Source: Anaeramoeba flamelloides (lineage: Eukaryota > Metamonada > Anaeramoebidae). From it: a stretch of DNA of 64,000 bases. The position numbers and the translations under genes are program-made. The notes under the pieces were generated by a model, which made no database searches, was not told the origin of the DNA, and was given only the letters and a program-made list of their open reading frames with translations. Where the stretch lies: NCBI GenBank assembly GCA_027625915.1, contig JANTQA010000036.1, positions 7,027,001 to 7,091,000 on the forward strand, read 5' to 3'. Positions 40,981-52,219 of the stretch are shown here, piece by piece; position 1 is the stretch's first letter; every line of letters begins with the position of its first letter.

Positions 40981-41062
40981 AGAATTATTTGGATTGTTTT
41001 ACCAGGTATTTTTCAGAATTATTTTCATTTTTTCCAGTAATCCCCCAGATAAAATAAATGAA

Positions 41063-41768
41063 ATGGAAATCGAAAAGATTCTTCATGAAATGAGCAAAAT
41101 TAATAATGCTCCAAGGAAAAGAACTCTCACGGTGATTGAAAAAGAAGAAGAAATGGAGATAGAAATTGAACCAAATGAAGGGATTCAAAAAGAAAAAGAA
41201 GAAGAAAATCAAAGAAAGAAAGACAAAGATCCATTTTTGCAACCTTTTCCGCTCCAGGTTGTTGTTTATTATGATGAACAGATCTTACTTAAACGTGTTG
41301 TTCCTTTAACAAACCAATCTTTAACCTTTTCAAATTTAAGAAAAGGTGTTTTGATGGAATGGAAAAACAAACCAAGAAATGTTAACGAAATAAACAAGGT
41401 TGTCAATTCTGGTTTTTTTGAATACCTCCCCGAGAACAGAATAATTTTGTGTTGTGATCCTTATGATGTTATTATTATTTGTAGTAAGAAAGGTAACTTG
41501 GTTGAAGTTTTTTTTTTTTTTTTTCTTTACTTACCTCAATTGTTATAATCAAATTTCAAACCTATTAATATCCCTTTTCATTTATTAAAAAGAAATTTTG
41601 ATGATTTGATTTTTAATTTAAGGAAACCTTTTTAGTCGACTTAAAAAAAAACAACAATGTTTATTTCCAAAAGATCGTTCAATTGTTTACCTTTTTTTTA
41701 CCAAATTATTTCTACAAAAATTCGACACAATTCTCAAGAAAGAAAAAACGAAAAAGAAAAGAATTTAA
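41063..41768 (+). CDS. Unrecognised protein, two exons
   Basis: join(41063..41492, 41623..41768) encodes 191 residues. The 130-bp intron (GTAACT...TTTAAG) is of the local normal size and phase-consistent. The first ~70 residues are acidic and lysine-rich. The rest looks globular: FPLQVVVYYDEQILLKRVV, LRKGVLMEW, GFFEYLPENRIILCCDPYDV, then exon 2 with NLFSRLKKKQQCLFPKDRS and a basic KKEKTKKKR end before TAA. I do not recognise the family. The Met at 41063 is the first in frame after a possible upstream acceptor (TTTTTTCCAG at about 41028-41037), so a 5' exon may exist. The intron and second exon have a degenerate copy at 54600-54870. Confidence 0.6.
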
Positions 41769-42263
41769 GGGAGAGCCATATGGTTTGATTTTATAAAAAA
41801 AGTTCAACTTTCAAGATCAAGGAAAAATTAGATTCTTATTATTAAATTAACTATTGATTTTTTGGGTTAACACGCAAACTTTCAAATAAAAAAAGTGAAA
41901 GGTTAATTTGTCAGTTTTTTTTTCTCAAAACCCCTCTCAAAATTTTCAAATAGTTTTTAAGTTATTTCTTTAAAAATTTTTGTGAGTAAATTTTCTTTTA
42001 TTAAGAAATTTAGAAAAGTGGGTTTTGAGAAATTGTATTTTTTTTTTCGATTTTTGTTGTTTTTTTGTTAATTTTTAGAATTTATAAACATCAACAAATA
42101 ATCTAAAGTAATTCCAAACGGTGATATTAGGGAAGAATTCGATTCACGAAAAGAGCAAAATGAATATTGTAAAGTCTAAAATTTCAAAAAACATATCGCA
42201 CAACAAATTTATTTTAGATCTTGAAAGTGCAAGAAAAACAAAATAGTCTTAGGTGATAACATA

Positions 42264-42846
42264 AGGTATTTCCAAAAAAGTGTGGCTTTTTTTTTACATT
42301 TCATAAAAAATCATCTTTGTTAGTGGGGGTATTCGTTAATTGAGAATACCAAATGAAGTGAAATATTAATACCCATTGTATCAATGACTATTGGGTATTT
42401 ATTTCAAAATATATTTGATGAAATATTCCCAAATAATGGAAAAAAAATAAGAACTTTTTTTGGTGAAAACGATGTAGACCAATTTCAATAAAAAACTGAA
42501 AATGTGGAAAGGGTACAATTGATTTTTTAAACAAACAAATACAGTTATATGTTTTCCATTTCTATTTGATAAGTTTTTTAGATTAAAAAAGTTATGAAAA
42601 CGGGTTTTTCAAACAAAAAGAAAATAATAAACACCAATTTTAGCACCTAAAAAATATCAGATAAAATCTTGAACATAAAATTTGCTATCTTTTATTTATG
42701 CAACATAGTTCTAAGAAATAAAATGAATTTTTATCAAGAATCGATAAATAGTTGGTAATGATTTTGTATATTTAAAGACTTTTTTGAAGAATGGGTTACA
42801 TAAATATATTTGAAAATAAATTTGCCCCACTTTTTTGGAAATAGCT
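42264..42846. mobile_element. Element A copy 3 (intact reference copy)
   Basis: 583 bp from AGGTATTTCCAAAAAAGTG to CACTTTTTTGGAAATAGCT, with TA on both sides. Uninterrupted, so it provides the empty sites for the B insertions in A1 and A2. No coding capacity; non-autonomous. Confidence 0.9.
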
Positions 42847-42869
42847 TAATAAAACACAATAAGATCAAT

Positions 42870-43860
42870 AAATGCTGGTATCAGTCTGAAATCGTAAAAC
42901 CATATATTATAATAATAATTCATAAAATATCATTATGATAATCCACAAAATTGCGATAAAAAGAAAACACTTTTTTTTTTTATAAAAACGTAATATTCTT
43001 TTTTTTATTATTTAAGGGAGGGGTAAAAAGTAATATTCTTTTCATTTTCTTCTTATTTTATATACAAAATTACAATTCCAAATGATTTGGTAAAATCAAA
43101 TAATAAACAACCTATCTAGAAAGAGATGGTGTAATTTACCATGGATAACTTTTTTTTTTTTTAATTAGAGGGTATTGTCTTCAAAAAGTTAAATTCCCAA
43201 GAAGGAAGAGTACTTTCGCTTCTTTTCATTCGTGGTTGATTTAAAACCCCTTTCTATTTAATGTAAAGATGAGAGAAGAAGAGAAATAGAAGAAGAGAAA
43301 TAGAAGAAGAAAACAAACATATTCAAACAATCATTTAAATTTGTGAGACTATACTTATGCGATTAAGAAAGATTTAAAACTTGAACCATCCCCTTTAAAC
43401 TTTCAATGGAATTTGGTAAATATTTTAATTCAATAATACCGAATATAGAATGTATGAAGGATCGGTACTATTTAATACATTTTAATCATTAGTAAAATCT
43501 AATGCTATCAATAGACCGAGTAACGATGATTATTAGTCTCAAAGTATTACTACAGTTGATAGAAAACCACGATACGTTTGTCAATCAAATCTTGACGAAA
43601 CAAAAAATTATCTTTTATTTGATTATTGATTTTAATTTGTGTTTTTTTTTTTGTTCGTTTTTTTAAAAACAATTTTTTTTTTCAGGATCGCTTTTTCTTG
43701 ATCGAACAATTTTTCGAATTAAAAAAAGGATTTTTAATTATCCTAAAATGTTTCAACTATTTGATGGGGAGAGCCTTTTAATCTTGATATTAAGATAGTT
43801 CTCGCGATTTATTATGTTATTGTGATTTTTTAAGTTCTATCCCAAATTGAAATAGAAATT
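42870..43860. mobile_element. Element B copy 3, heavily decayed
   Basis: Adjacent to A3. It shares with B1/B2 a purine-rich GAAGAAGAG block near 43270, GATACGTTTGTCAATCAAAT near 43570 (B2: GATAGGTTTGACAACCAAAT), a TTTTTTGTTCGTTTTTTTA block, and remnants of TCGCGA near 43804. Termini are not recognisable. Confidence 0.55.
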
Positions 43861-44550
43861 TTCCAATTAGACTCAAATAATAAAGAACAACTTAATAAAA
43901 AAAAAAAAGGAGTGTTGATTATTTTTCCCATATAAAGGATTTTAATAATAGCTTGTGACTGGACAAAATGTTTGTCTAAAAAAAGGGTTGACTATTTAAA
44001 TTTTAAAATTCCAAAGTTAAACTATATTTTAAAAAATTGTGTCTCACCTGAAATAATGAATTGAAAAAAAAAAAAAAATATTCTTTTGTATTCAAAAACA
44101 ACTAATAATTAAATCTGATTTCAGAATTCACTTTTTAATAATTTTAAATGGCATAAAAGCCTGATATTTTAAAAATTATAAAAAATATAAAACCAAAAAC
44201 TAAAAAAAAAATAAATCACAATTTTCAAAATGATCATTACGAATTTTATTTTTCTGAACTTTCAATGAAAAAAGGTTAACAAGTAGATTTTTGTACTTTT
44301 ATTAGCTGAACTTTAAAAGATCTTCTACAGTCTCATTTTTTTAATGTTTCTTTGGTATTTTTTGATCTTTTTTTTTTTTTTATAACTTGAAATGTTTAAC
44401 AATAAAAGAAAAAAAAACATGTGTAATTCCAAACTTTTACAAAAATTTGAAAAACAAAAAGAATAAAGAAAAACAAAAGAAAAACAAAAGAAAAATATAA
44501 TTATAAAAAAAAAAAAAATTATAAAAAAATTTGTCCTTAAATTTGTTCTC

Positions 44551-44585
<35 letters not shown>

Positions 44586-44707
44586 AAAAATTATTTATAG
44601 AAATTCAAAAATATCGAAAAGAAAGCCCACCAAAATTTCTGCTAAATTTCTCTGAAAACTCTTCAAGTTTCAAAAAAATAAATATCCAGTATTATACAAA
44701 CAATGAA

Positions 44708-45751
44708 ATGATTAAAACAACACCCCAACAAAAAATTGAAAATCATGAAATATTAATAAACACCACACCGAAATTACAAAAGAATATATGTGATCTTGTT
44801 GAAAATTTTTATTCAAGTAACAAGGTATCAAAAAATAAAAATTATATAAAAAATCGCCAAAATGAAAAAATCTTTTCATTATATTTTTCGAAAAAAAAAT
44901 TTACGCAACCGATACATGTCAGAACTGAAGAAGAATCAAATTATCAAGTACTTAAAAATGATGCAAGGGCTGTACTTAATGAATTTGCTATTGGAAAAAA
45001 AATCGAATTTCCTAAATTTACCTTTTCGCAAGACTACAACCGTTCTGGACAATTATACTTTGTTGCAAACACTTCTTTTAATTTACACAACAAACTAATT
45101 TCTGGCAGTGGTGGTGGATTTTCCAAAAAAGTGGCAAGTAGAGAAGCAGCCTTTGAATGTTTAAAGAAAATTATAGATTTGGGTGAACTTCGGCTACAGG
45201 ATATTAAAAGGAAAAAACTATATTTTCAAAATAAAAGTTCAATTTTAAAAAAGCGTTATAAATTTCCAATTTATAATCAAAATAATAAAAATCATAAGCA
45301 TAAGCAAAAGAATAATACAAATAATACAAATCAAAATAAGAATTCAAATGGAGGCAAAAGTAATGGTATTATTATTAATGATAATAATGGGGTGAATGGG
45401 CCATCACCCATATTAAAATTATTTAATTTTAATAAAAAAATTTCAAATAACACACCATTCCAATTAAAAGAAAAAGATCTAAGTTTAGAAACACCATTAT
45501 TAAGATACGAAAAAATTCTTTGGAAAAATTTGAAAACACCATTTCAAATTATAAAAGAAATCGCTCAAAAAAAAAACTGGGGTAGATTAGATATCAAATA
45601 CTATGACAAGAATGGGTTTTTTGTTTGTAAATTGGGTATAAAATCAACAACTCAATTTTCTTTCAGTGATAAATTTAGGAAAAAAGTTGATAGTAAACAT
45701 GATGCTTCATTGAAATTATTAAATCGATTAGGAATTATTTTTTTTCATTAG
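44708..45751 (+). CDS. Protein with two double-stranded-RNA-binding domains
   Basis: 347 residues from the first in-frame ATG; the frame stays open upstream through a poly-A (poly-Lys) tract, and an acceptor TTTATAG at 44594-44600 could join an unseen 5' exon. dsRBD 1 (about residues 82-155): an N-terminal helix (DARAVLNEFAIG), then PKFTFSQDYNRSGQLYFVAN, and SGSGGGFSKKVASREAAFEC, which carries the family G-x-G-x-S-K-K-x-A-x-x-x-A-A core. A low-complexity K/N linker follows. A degenerate second domain (about 270-345) reads TPFQIIKEIAQKKNWG... FRKKVDSKHDASLKLLNRLG, with the KK motif replaced by RKKVDSKHDA. No catalytic domain is visible. Possible roles are RNA silencing or RNA processing partner; not decidable. 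Confidence 0.8.
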   Translation: MIKTTPQQKIENHEILINTTPKLQKNICDLVENFYSSNKVSKNKNYIKNRQNEKIFSLYFSKKKFTQPIHVRTEEESNYQVLKNDARAVLNEFAIGKKIEFPKFTFSQDYNRSGQLYFVANTSFNLHNKLISGSGGGFSKKVASREAAFECLKKIIDLGELRLQDIKRKKLYFQNKSSILKKRYKFPIYNQNNKNHKHKQKNNTNNTNQNKNSNGGKSNGIIINDNNGVNGPSPILKLFNFNKKISNNTPFQLKEKDLSLETPLLRYEKILWKNLKTPFQIIKEIAQKKNWGRLDIKYYDKNGFFVCKLGIKSTTQFSFSDKFRKKVDSKHDASLKLLNRLGIIFFH

Positions 45752-45766
45752 CTTATTGTTTAATTA

Positions 45767-45769
<3 letters not shown>

Positions 45770-45801
<32 letters not shown>
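45770..45801. repeat. (TA)n microsatellite
   Basis: About sixteen TA units, 18 bp after the dsRBD gene stop. Confidence 0.95.
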
Positions 45802-45806
<5 letters not shown>

Positions 45807-45959
45807 TAAGTTTATATTTGATTGTTTATTAATATGAACATAAAAAAAAATAAAAAAAAAAAATAATTTGAGGTTTTATTTCTCATCATTTAGAGATTTT
45901 GGAAAAAAATAATTTTAAAAAACAAATATTAAAAAATGAATATTTTTTGGATTTTTTAT

Positions 45960-47480
45960 ACTTTTTACCTTATCCAAATATCCCTTTTCTAACTGTTTGA
46001 GTTACTCCTCTTTTTGTTTTTTTAGATGTTTGGGGTGAAGGTAGAAGTCAGAAAAAATCATTATAAGAATTGATAGGTTTGATACTGATAAGATCTTAAA
46101 CTAACTTGGACATGATCTGATCTTTCACGAATTTAACTGGACTTAAGCAACTGAAGAGAACCGAGCCAAACTAATGCAATTCGAAACCAAACCGAAGTGA
46201 ACCGAATCAAACTTTCGGTACAATGTGTTAATCTGTGAGTTGGGCTGTTTTTTTGCTGCCGAGTTGGTATCTTGTAGTGGGATTTTTTAAAAAACAAGAT
46301 TTGGGAAACTTGTAAATAAAATAAAATAAAAAAAAGCAACTCAAAAGAAAATTTCAAAAATCAATTCTTATTCTTAAAAACTCAGCACTTTATAGGTGTG
46401 GCCTATATATAAACTTCCAAATTAAAACTTAATAAAGTAACATATTTCATTTGATCTATAGTTGTTCAAACTATTCAGAACTCTTTATTAAAACAAATTA
46501 GGTGGCGATCTAAAAAAAATTACAGAAAAGGAAACAACCACCAAGACCTTCAACACTTGAGGTGCCCAAAAACCTTTTAAATGAAGTTTTTATTTCTAAA
46601 GAAAGACAAGAAAAAGAGAACAAAATGAAAGGGTTTAGACTTTATTGGTAAGGTGTAAGTGCTCAAGAGCTCTTAATCTTTTAAAGAGAAGGTTTTGAAG
46701 TGACTATATTTGTGACTCCTAATACAAAGAGTAATCAAAAGAACCTTTTATTACAGTCATTAGAAGTATTTTAAACTCAATTTAGTTTTATGAAATGAAA
46801 GAGTTTAAAAAAATAATCTAAAAAAGTAAAAATTTTTTCTTTTCATTTTTTATAGAAAAGATATCAAATGAGATTTAAACTTGCTACATTACGGCTAGGG
46901 TACAAATCTCTAAATAGAATTTTATGGTTTTTTGAAGTGCCATCAAGTGCAGTCAACTATTTTATAGTGTCGTGCTCTCCCAGAATTCAAAAATAATGGA
47001 GTAAAAGATAGGATTTTAATCAATTCTTTTGATTTCTGGAAAAGTTAACTGTGATTTTTTTAATTTTTGGAATGAAAAGAAAATTTATCAACTTTTATTT
47101 TTAGTTCAAAAGGTAAAAAAACCTAAAAGTGCTTTTCTTGATGTTTTCTCTTTTATCTGTTAAGTTTTCTAGGTTTTTTTGAGGTTTCCTATTTTATTTT
47201 GTAAGTTTCCGAGGTTTTTTTGAGGTTTTCTATTTTATTTGTAAAGTGTTCTAGGCCTTTTTTACTTTTTGAAATAAACAGAAAATTTTAATAAATTTTC
47301 GGTTTATTTCGAAAAGTAAAAAAACCAAACAAAAATCTATTGATTTTCTAAATAAATAGAAAACTCAAAAAACCTAGAACACTTACAAAATAAAATAGAA
47401 AACTCAAAAAAACCTAACGAAAATCTATTGTTTTTTTAAATAAGCAAAAAACTCAAGAAAAACCAACGTTTTTCAGGAGG
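45960..47480 (+). mobile_element. Element F copy 1 (ends in a large hairpin)
   Basis: Inverted counterpart of 52220-53390. Matches in order: ATCC-AAATA-CCCTTTT, GTTTGGGGTGAAGG-type block near 46030, GATCTGATC, GTTGGTATCTTG, ATTTCATTTGATCTATAG, AAAAGATATCAAATGAGATTT and GTGCCATCAAGTGCAG. The last ~400 bp (47095-47475) form a long imperfect inverted repeat built from short units such as AAAACCTAGAACACTT. No coding frame. Confidence 0.65.
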
Positions 47481-48580
47481 TAATTTTGTTAAATCACCTC
47501 TCCTCATTAATAATAATAAAAAAAAACATGAATATTCATTTTTGTTGAAATTATTCGTTTTTTATTTTTTTATTACTCCAAATAAATCAAATATTGTTAC
47601 TGAATAACAATAATTTGTAAAACAAGAACAAATTATTTTTAACAATAATATTATAACTGTTGTTTATTTACTTATTTTCCAACAAAAAAAAAAGTCTAAA
47701 AAAGAATTTAAGGCTTAGACTTTCATCATAGTGGGGGAAAATATTTAAAAATATTTTTGGTGCTATTTTCACAATTTCCTTATTTTTTATGGAAAAGATC
47801 ATAAAATTATGATCAACTAAGCAATCGAGAAAAGAACTATTTTTGTGAGATCAAATTTTTTTATCAATTTTTCAGGAAAAGTAAAATTATTCAATTTATT
47901 TTATTTCTTACATTATATAAATTATTTACTTTTTTTATTGACATTTACATCAAGATTTAACAATATCTAGTCTTTATTGTAAATATTATTAATCCAATTA
48001 TTTTTTTTTTTTTTTTTTTTTTTTTTGAGATAATTCTTTTCATTGAATCAAACATTGATTTATTAAACATATTGGAAAAGAATTTTTTTTTTTCAAAGAA
48101 GGTTATTTTTATATTATTTCCCAGCACCTGAAAATTTTTACTCAATAATTGTGTTTTTGTTTTTTTATTTAATTTGATTTTTCAAAATTAAATTTTATTT
48201 TAAGATATTCGAAAATTTTGTAATTTTATCCCAAAATTGAATTTTTTCTGACAAAAATGATTTAAATTATTATAATAAATCTTTTGAGTCAAATAAAAAC
48301 GATTTGTAACAAAAATATTTTTTAAAAATTGAATAATTCTTTATTTGTTTTTTTTTCATATTTTGAAAATGCGAAATTTATTTTTTCAAATTTTAAAAAA
48401 GAAAAAAAAATGAGGTTAATAGAATTCGAATATCAGTATTAAATTTTTTCTATATTTCTTTCCTATTTATATTGATTGATTCATCTGTGTTTTTATCAAT
48501 TTTATTTGTTGTATAAGATTCCTCACGTATTGTTATAGATTAAAAATTATAACAGAATAAAAAAAACTAAATAAAAAGCA

Positions 48581-48787
48581 ATGGTAATTTTCAAAAGTGG
48601 ATTACAGAGTAAGAAATCTGGAGATTACACAATAATTACCTTAAAACCAAAATTTGAAAAAAAAAAAATATTAGTATTAAGGAAAAAAAATTTGAAAAAA
48701 AAACGAAAAAATCACCAAATCAGCCAGAATCATTTTTGCTTTTATACATTTAATCATAAAGGTAATTCAAAAAAAATAAGATCATAA
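48581..48787 (+). CDS. Small open reading frame, doubtful
   Basis: 68 codons starting ATG: MVIFKSGLQSKKSGDYTII, then lysine-rich, then NHFCFYTFNHKG. A donor-like AAAG|GTAATT sits near the end, so this might be a first exon whose partner is not found. Element N begins 8 bp after the stop. No family recognised; could be chance. Confidence 0.25.
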   Translation: MVIFKSGLQSKKSGDYTIITLKPKFEKKKILVLRKKNLKKKRKNHQISQNHFCFYTFNHKGNSKKIRS

Positions 48788-48794
48788 AAGAGTA

Positions 48795-49825
48795 TAGTTT
48801 GTTCAATAACCCGTGTCAACTTCAATAAATATTTTTTTTCAACCTATATTGTGGTTTTTTTAAAAAGGTGTTTTTAGGTGTTGTTTTCCGACTTTTTTAT
48901 TATTGTTTACTTGTTTTTAATTGTTGTTGAAATGAAAAGTTACCAAGAGTGTCTTTTTTTTAAAAGAAAAGTTAGTCTTGTGAATAATACTGTCGTTCTC
49001 TAAGTCATAAAAGAAATTTTTTTTCAAAAGTATCAAAGAAATATTTTTTCTTCTAATTGAATAAAAAATTGAAAGATCTTGTCATTGACAATGAAAATTG
49101 ATCTTTTTAGTGGCTTAATTTCTCTCATTAAGAAAATTGTTGAAAATGATTTGATTTATAAATAATTTGGTCATTGGTCATGTTCTTGTAGAATTTTAAT
49201 AAGAATAAAATATTGGCTAATTAAATTTTTGATTCAATATACAATATTCTTTATTGAGAATTCATATCTCATCCAATAAATGAAAAAAAAAGAATGAAAA
49301 CAAATAAATAAAGTCAACTAATTACAAGATATAATTTGAAGACGATTAACTTGTTAAAAAAAAAAAATTGAAATGAATTTTTTTTCTTTTCTTTTTCAAT
49401 TTTCCAAACTTTGAAAAATTTATATTTGAGTTTTTGCCTGGTCGAGATACCGGGAAAAAAGTTTTTAAGAAACTTTTTTTATCCTTTTTATTGTTTTTTT
49501 TTGTTTTTAATCAAATTGAAAGATATAGTTATTGTTGATTTAGTCATTGGTTTGTTCAAATGTTGTTGAATAAGATCTCTTTTAAGAGGAGACTGGAATT
49601 GAAGGTTGTAGAAAAACACTTGGATAAAATGATCTATTGTACATATTGTTTGATTTGAAAGCAAGGTTAAACTGAACTATATTTTTTCAAAAACACAAAA
49701 TAAAAACCAAGAACCACATTTAAAAAAAAAAAAAAACAGTTAAAAAAACAGTTATTTCAAAAAAAAACACTAATAATTTTTAAAAACACAAAAAGGGATG
49801 ACGACACGGGTTATTGAACAAACTG
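48795..49825. mobile_element. Element N (~1.03 kb, TA target)
   Basis: Terminal inverted repeats of at least 22 bp: left AGTTTGTTCAATAACCCGTG, right CACGGGTTATTGAACAAACT, with TA on each side. Interior AT-rich without a transposase frame. Single copy in this window. Type consistent with Tc1/mariner-like non-autonomous elements (inference). Confidence 0.85.
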
Positions 49826-50165
49826 TATCTGGTTGGTAAAAAAATTAAAAGGAAAGTAAATTAAAGTTCTAATTATTTCATTATTGTTCTATCAACCGGG
49901 TGCACAAAAGAACAAAAAATAAAAATTTGTAACCAAAAAAATTGGATTCACCTAAAACCAAAAATATCGAAAAAAAACCTATATTTTAAATTCTACTCAA
50001 CAACTATTGACTCAACATTCTTTCAAGCCAATGAACATATTGTTACACACAAAAGTAGTGTCGATCTAACAAAAATATGAATAGTCCTTAAATAATTAAA
50101 ACCACAATTATCATTTTTTGCAAATTATAAAACATAAAGTATTCCTTTTCAAACTTTTTATTTTA

Positions 50166-50609
50166 ATGATAAAATTCATTCTTATTGTTAACAAACTGGG
50201 ACAAACAAGACTTGCACAATACTATACAACTGGTTTATCAATTAATCAACGTGTTGCGCTTGAAAATGAAATTACTCGAAGATGCTTATCTCGAAAAGAT
50301 AAAGAATGTTCCTTTTTAGAATTTCGAGATCTGAAGGTAATTTACCGAAGATACGCATCACTTTTCTTTTTAGTTGGTGTTGATGAAGAAGAGAACGAAC
50401 TTGGGATTTTAGAATTTATTCATTGTCTTGTTGAAACATTGGATCGATATTTTGAAAATGTCTGTGAATTGGATCTAATGTTCAACATTGACAAAGCCTA
50501 CATGATCCTTGATGAAATGGCATTAAATGGAAATATCATTGAAACAAACAAAAAAACTGTAATAGCTCCTTTACACATTATTGACCAAGTTAGTAAGAAA
50601 CTTAAATAG
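50166..50609 (+). CDS. AP4S1: AP-4 adaptor complex sigma subunit
   Basis: Single exon, 147 residues (human 144). Sigma subunits are small longin-type core subunits of adaptor complexes; AP-4 sorts cargo at the trans-Golgi network without clathrin. I chose the Met of MIKFILIVNKLGQTRLAQYY, the universal family start. Seen: ITRRCLSRKDKECSFLEFRD, YRRYASLFFLVGVDEEENEL, EFIHCLVETLDRYFENVCEL, DLMFNIDKAYMILDEMALNG, IIETNKK. The C-S-F-L-E and LVGVDEEENE blocks fit AP-4 better than AP-1, -2 or -3. Intact, no intron. Confidence 0.95.
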   Translation: MIKFILIVNKLGQTRLAQYYTTGLSINQRVALENEITRRCLSRKDKECSFLEFRDLKVIYRRYASLFFLVGVDEEENELGILEFIHCLVETLDRYFENVCELDLMFNIDKAYMILDEMALNGNIIETNKKTVIAPLHIIDQVSKKLK

Positions 50610-50853
50610 TTGTGTTTCTTTTTAAAATCACATCTTCTAAATAATAAAAAGTAAAACTTTTTCTTTTTTTTTTTTTTGTTTTTGTTGTTTTGTTTTTTTT
50701 CTCAAGAGTATAATTGAATCGTTTTTTGTTGTGTTCTATTTTTCAAAAAAGTATTTTTCGGTTCTTATTAAAAACAAAAACAAATTCAAAACATTTATTT
50801 TTTAGTGTACCCAAAAAAAAAGAATTACCCAAAACTATAAAAACAATTTTTCA

Positions 50854-50867
<14 letters not shown>

Positions 50868-50909
<42 letters not shown>

Positions 50910-50943
50910 CTTTTTTTTCTTTTTTTTCTTTTTTTTTTCTTTT
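50868..50943. repeat. T-rich homopolymer tract
   Basis: About 75 bp of T interrupted only by single C residues. Confidence 0.95.
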
Positions 50944-51039
50944 TAAGAGATTAGAACTCGTCGTCGATTCACCTATCATTAAGATATATCGTACTAGAGG
51001 GAAAATGTTTTTAGTGAGTTTGTGGAAAACTCTAAAAAA

Positions 51040-51240
51040 AATCTATTATAAATATTATTAAACACCAAATTCTTAGATTTTTTTTCACAATCATCCCAAT
51101 TATAAATTATAATTTTGACTTTAAATGCTTTTTCATAACTTTTTCGAAATCTAAAAATAGAATCACCAAATAATAGTATTCCAGGATTTAAAAATTAATA
51201 TTTAGAATACACAAAAGTAAATATTTTTTCAATATTTTAA
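51040..51240. repeat. Dispersed repeat O, copy 2
   Basis: Direct counterpart of 9590-9800: AAATCTATTATAAATATTAT, CGAAATCTAAAAATAGAAT and AATATTTAGAATACACAAAA. Confidence 0.6.
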
Positions 51241-52219
51241 GGACTATGTTTTCAGGTGAAAATAGTGAAATAATGTATAAAAACACCCTTGAAAAAGTTT
51301 TGTAATCTCAATTAATATTTACACAATGAGAAATTCTTTGAGAAAAAATGAGATATTTTCACAATTTTAACAATTTTTACCTTGTTAGATCATGTAAAAT
51401 TTGTTTTTAATATTTTAGGCTTTCCATTTCAACTTTCCAAACTCATAGTAATTCCTCTGGCTGTTCTACATATTTTTTACATTTTCTTTTACAGGTTTGA
51501 AATGTTCTCAAATTTGAACTTGCACTTGAAAATCTCCAAAAGCCATTTTTTTACAATTGTTTTTTTTGTTATTTTCAATTTTCCTTTTCATTAGAAAAAC
51601 AAAGAAAAAAAGTCTTCGTGGAAAGGTAAAGATGACAAAAAATGTTTTTTTTTTTTTTTTGTATAATTTCTTCAGATTGAAAATTCTTTTTGAGAAGTGA
51701 AAGTGAAATAGCACAATAATTAAACACCCTCAAGGGTGGGAACGTATAGCTTAATTTCAAGATAAACTCGTTATTATTCTAAACACCTAAATAATTGATA
51801 ATTTTTCTTTCTTTTTTTTAGAATTAGTTATATTTCCAGTGTTATTAGTTGAAAAAATAATTTTAACAAAAGTTTCATTTAACTTTCCTCTAATTAGTTT
51901 CAAAAATCAACCTATTTAATATTTATCGTTTTGATATATTTTGATTTTCATTTGGTTTTTCATGTTTTATTTTTTTTTTCAAATTGAATTACTTTTTAAA
52001 AAAAATATAAAAAAAAATAAAAATCTAAATAAGTTTATACAAAAAATTATTTCAAATTGTAAATATTCAAGCTCCTTTGAATTCTTGGGATTTTTTTTAC
52101 TATTATAAAACTGAATAAATATTCTGTTTTATTTACTTTTAAATTATACAGTTAATTTCCAATCTGTGAAATAATTTGGAAAAATGTTTGATTTTACTCT
52201 ATTCTTTTCAATTCTTGAA

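Larger units (their letters stand above)
37554..41062. other. Intergenic, 3.5 kb, downstream of the CDC6-like gene
   Basis: Contains repeat L copy 2, repeat H copy 2 and a TA microsatellite (39847-39876). The last ~200 bp hold the promoter-like module of the next gene. No supported gene. Confidence 0.6.
41769..44707. other. Intergenic with elements A3 and B3
   Basis: 2.9 kb between the 41063 gene and the dsRBD gene. About 42264-43860 is occupied by an intact A element followed by a worn B element. The remainder is A-rich; a run of A at 44552-44580 precedes the next coding region. Confidence 0.6.
45752..50165. other. Intergenic, 4.4 kb, with elements F1 and N
   Basis: Contains a TA microsatellite (45770-45801), element F copy 1, a low-confidence small open frame at 48581 and element N. 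No confident gene. Confidence 0.6.

Noticed and set aside
41493-44600. Joining the 41063 exon to the dsRBD frame through a 3.1-kb intron
   Set aside because: The phases would fit, but a nearer acceptor at 41621-41622 gives a 130-bp intron and a sensible 48-codon final exon with its own stop.
50714-51061. 115-codon frame over the T-rich tract
   Set aside because: Mostly poly-Phe/Ser created by the homopolymer; no ATG context or family resemblance.
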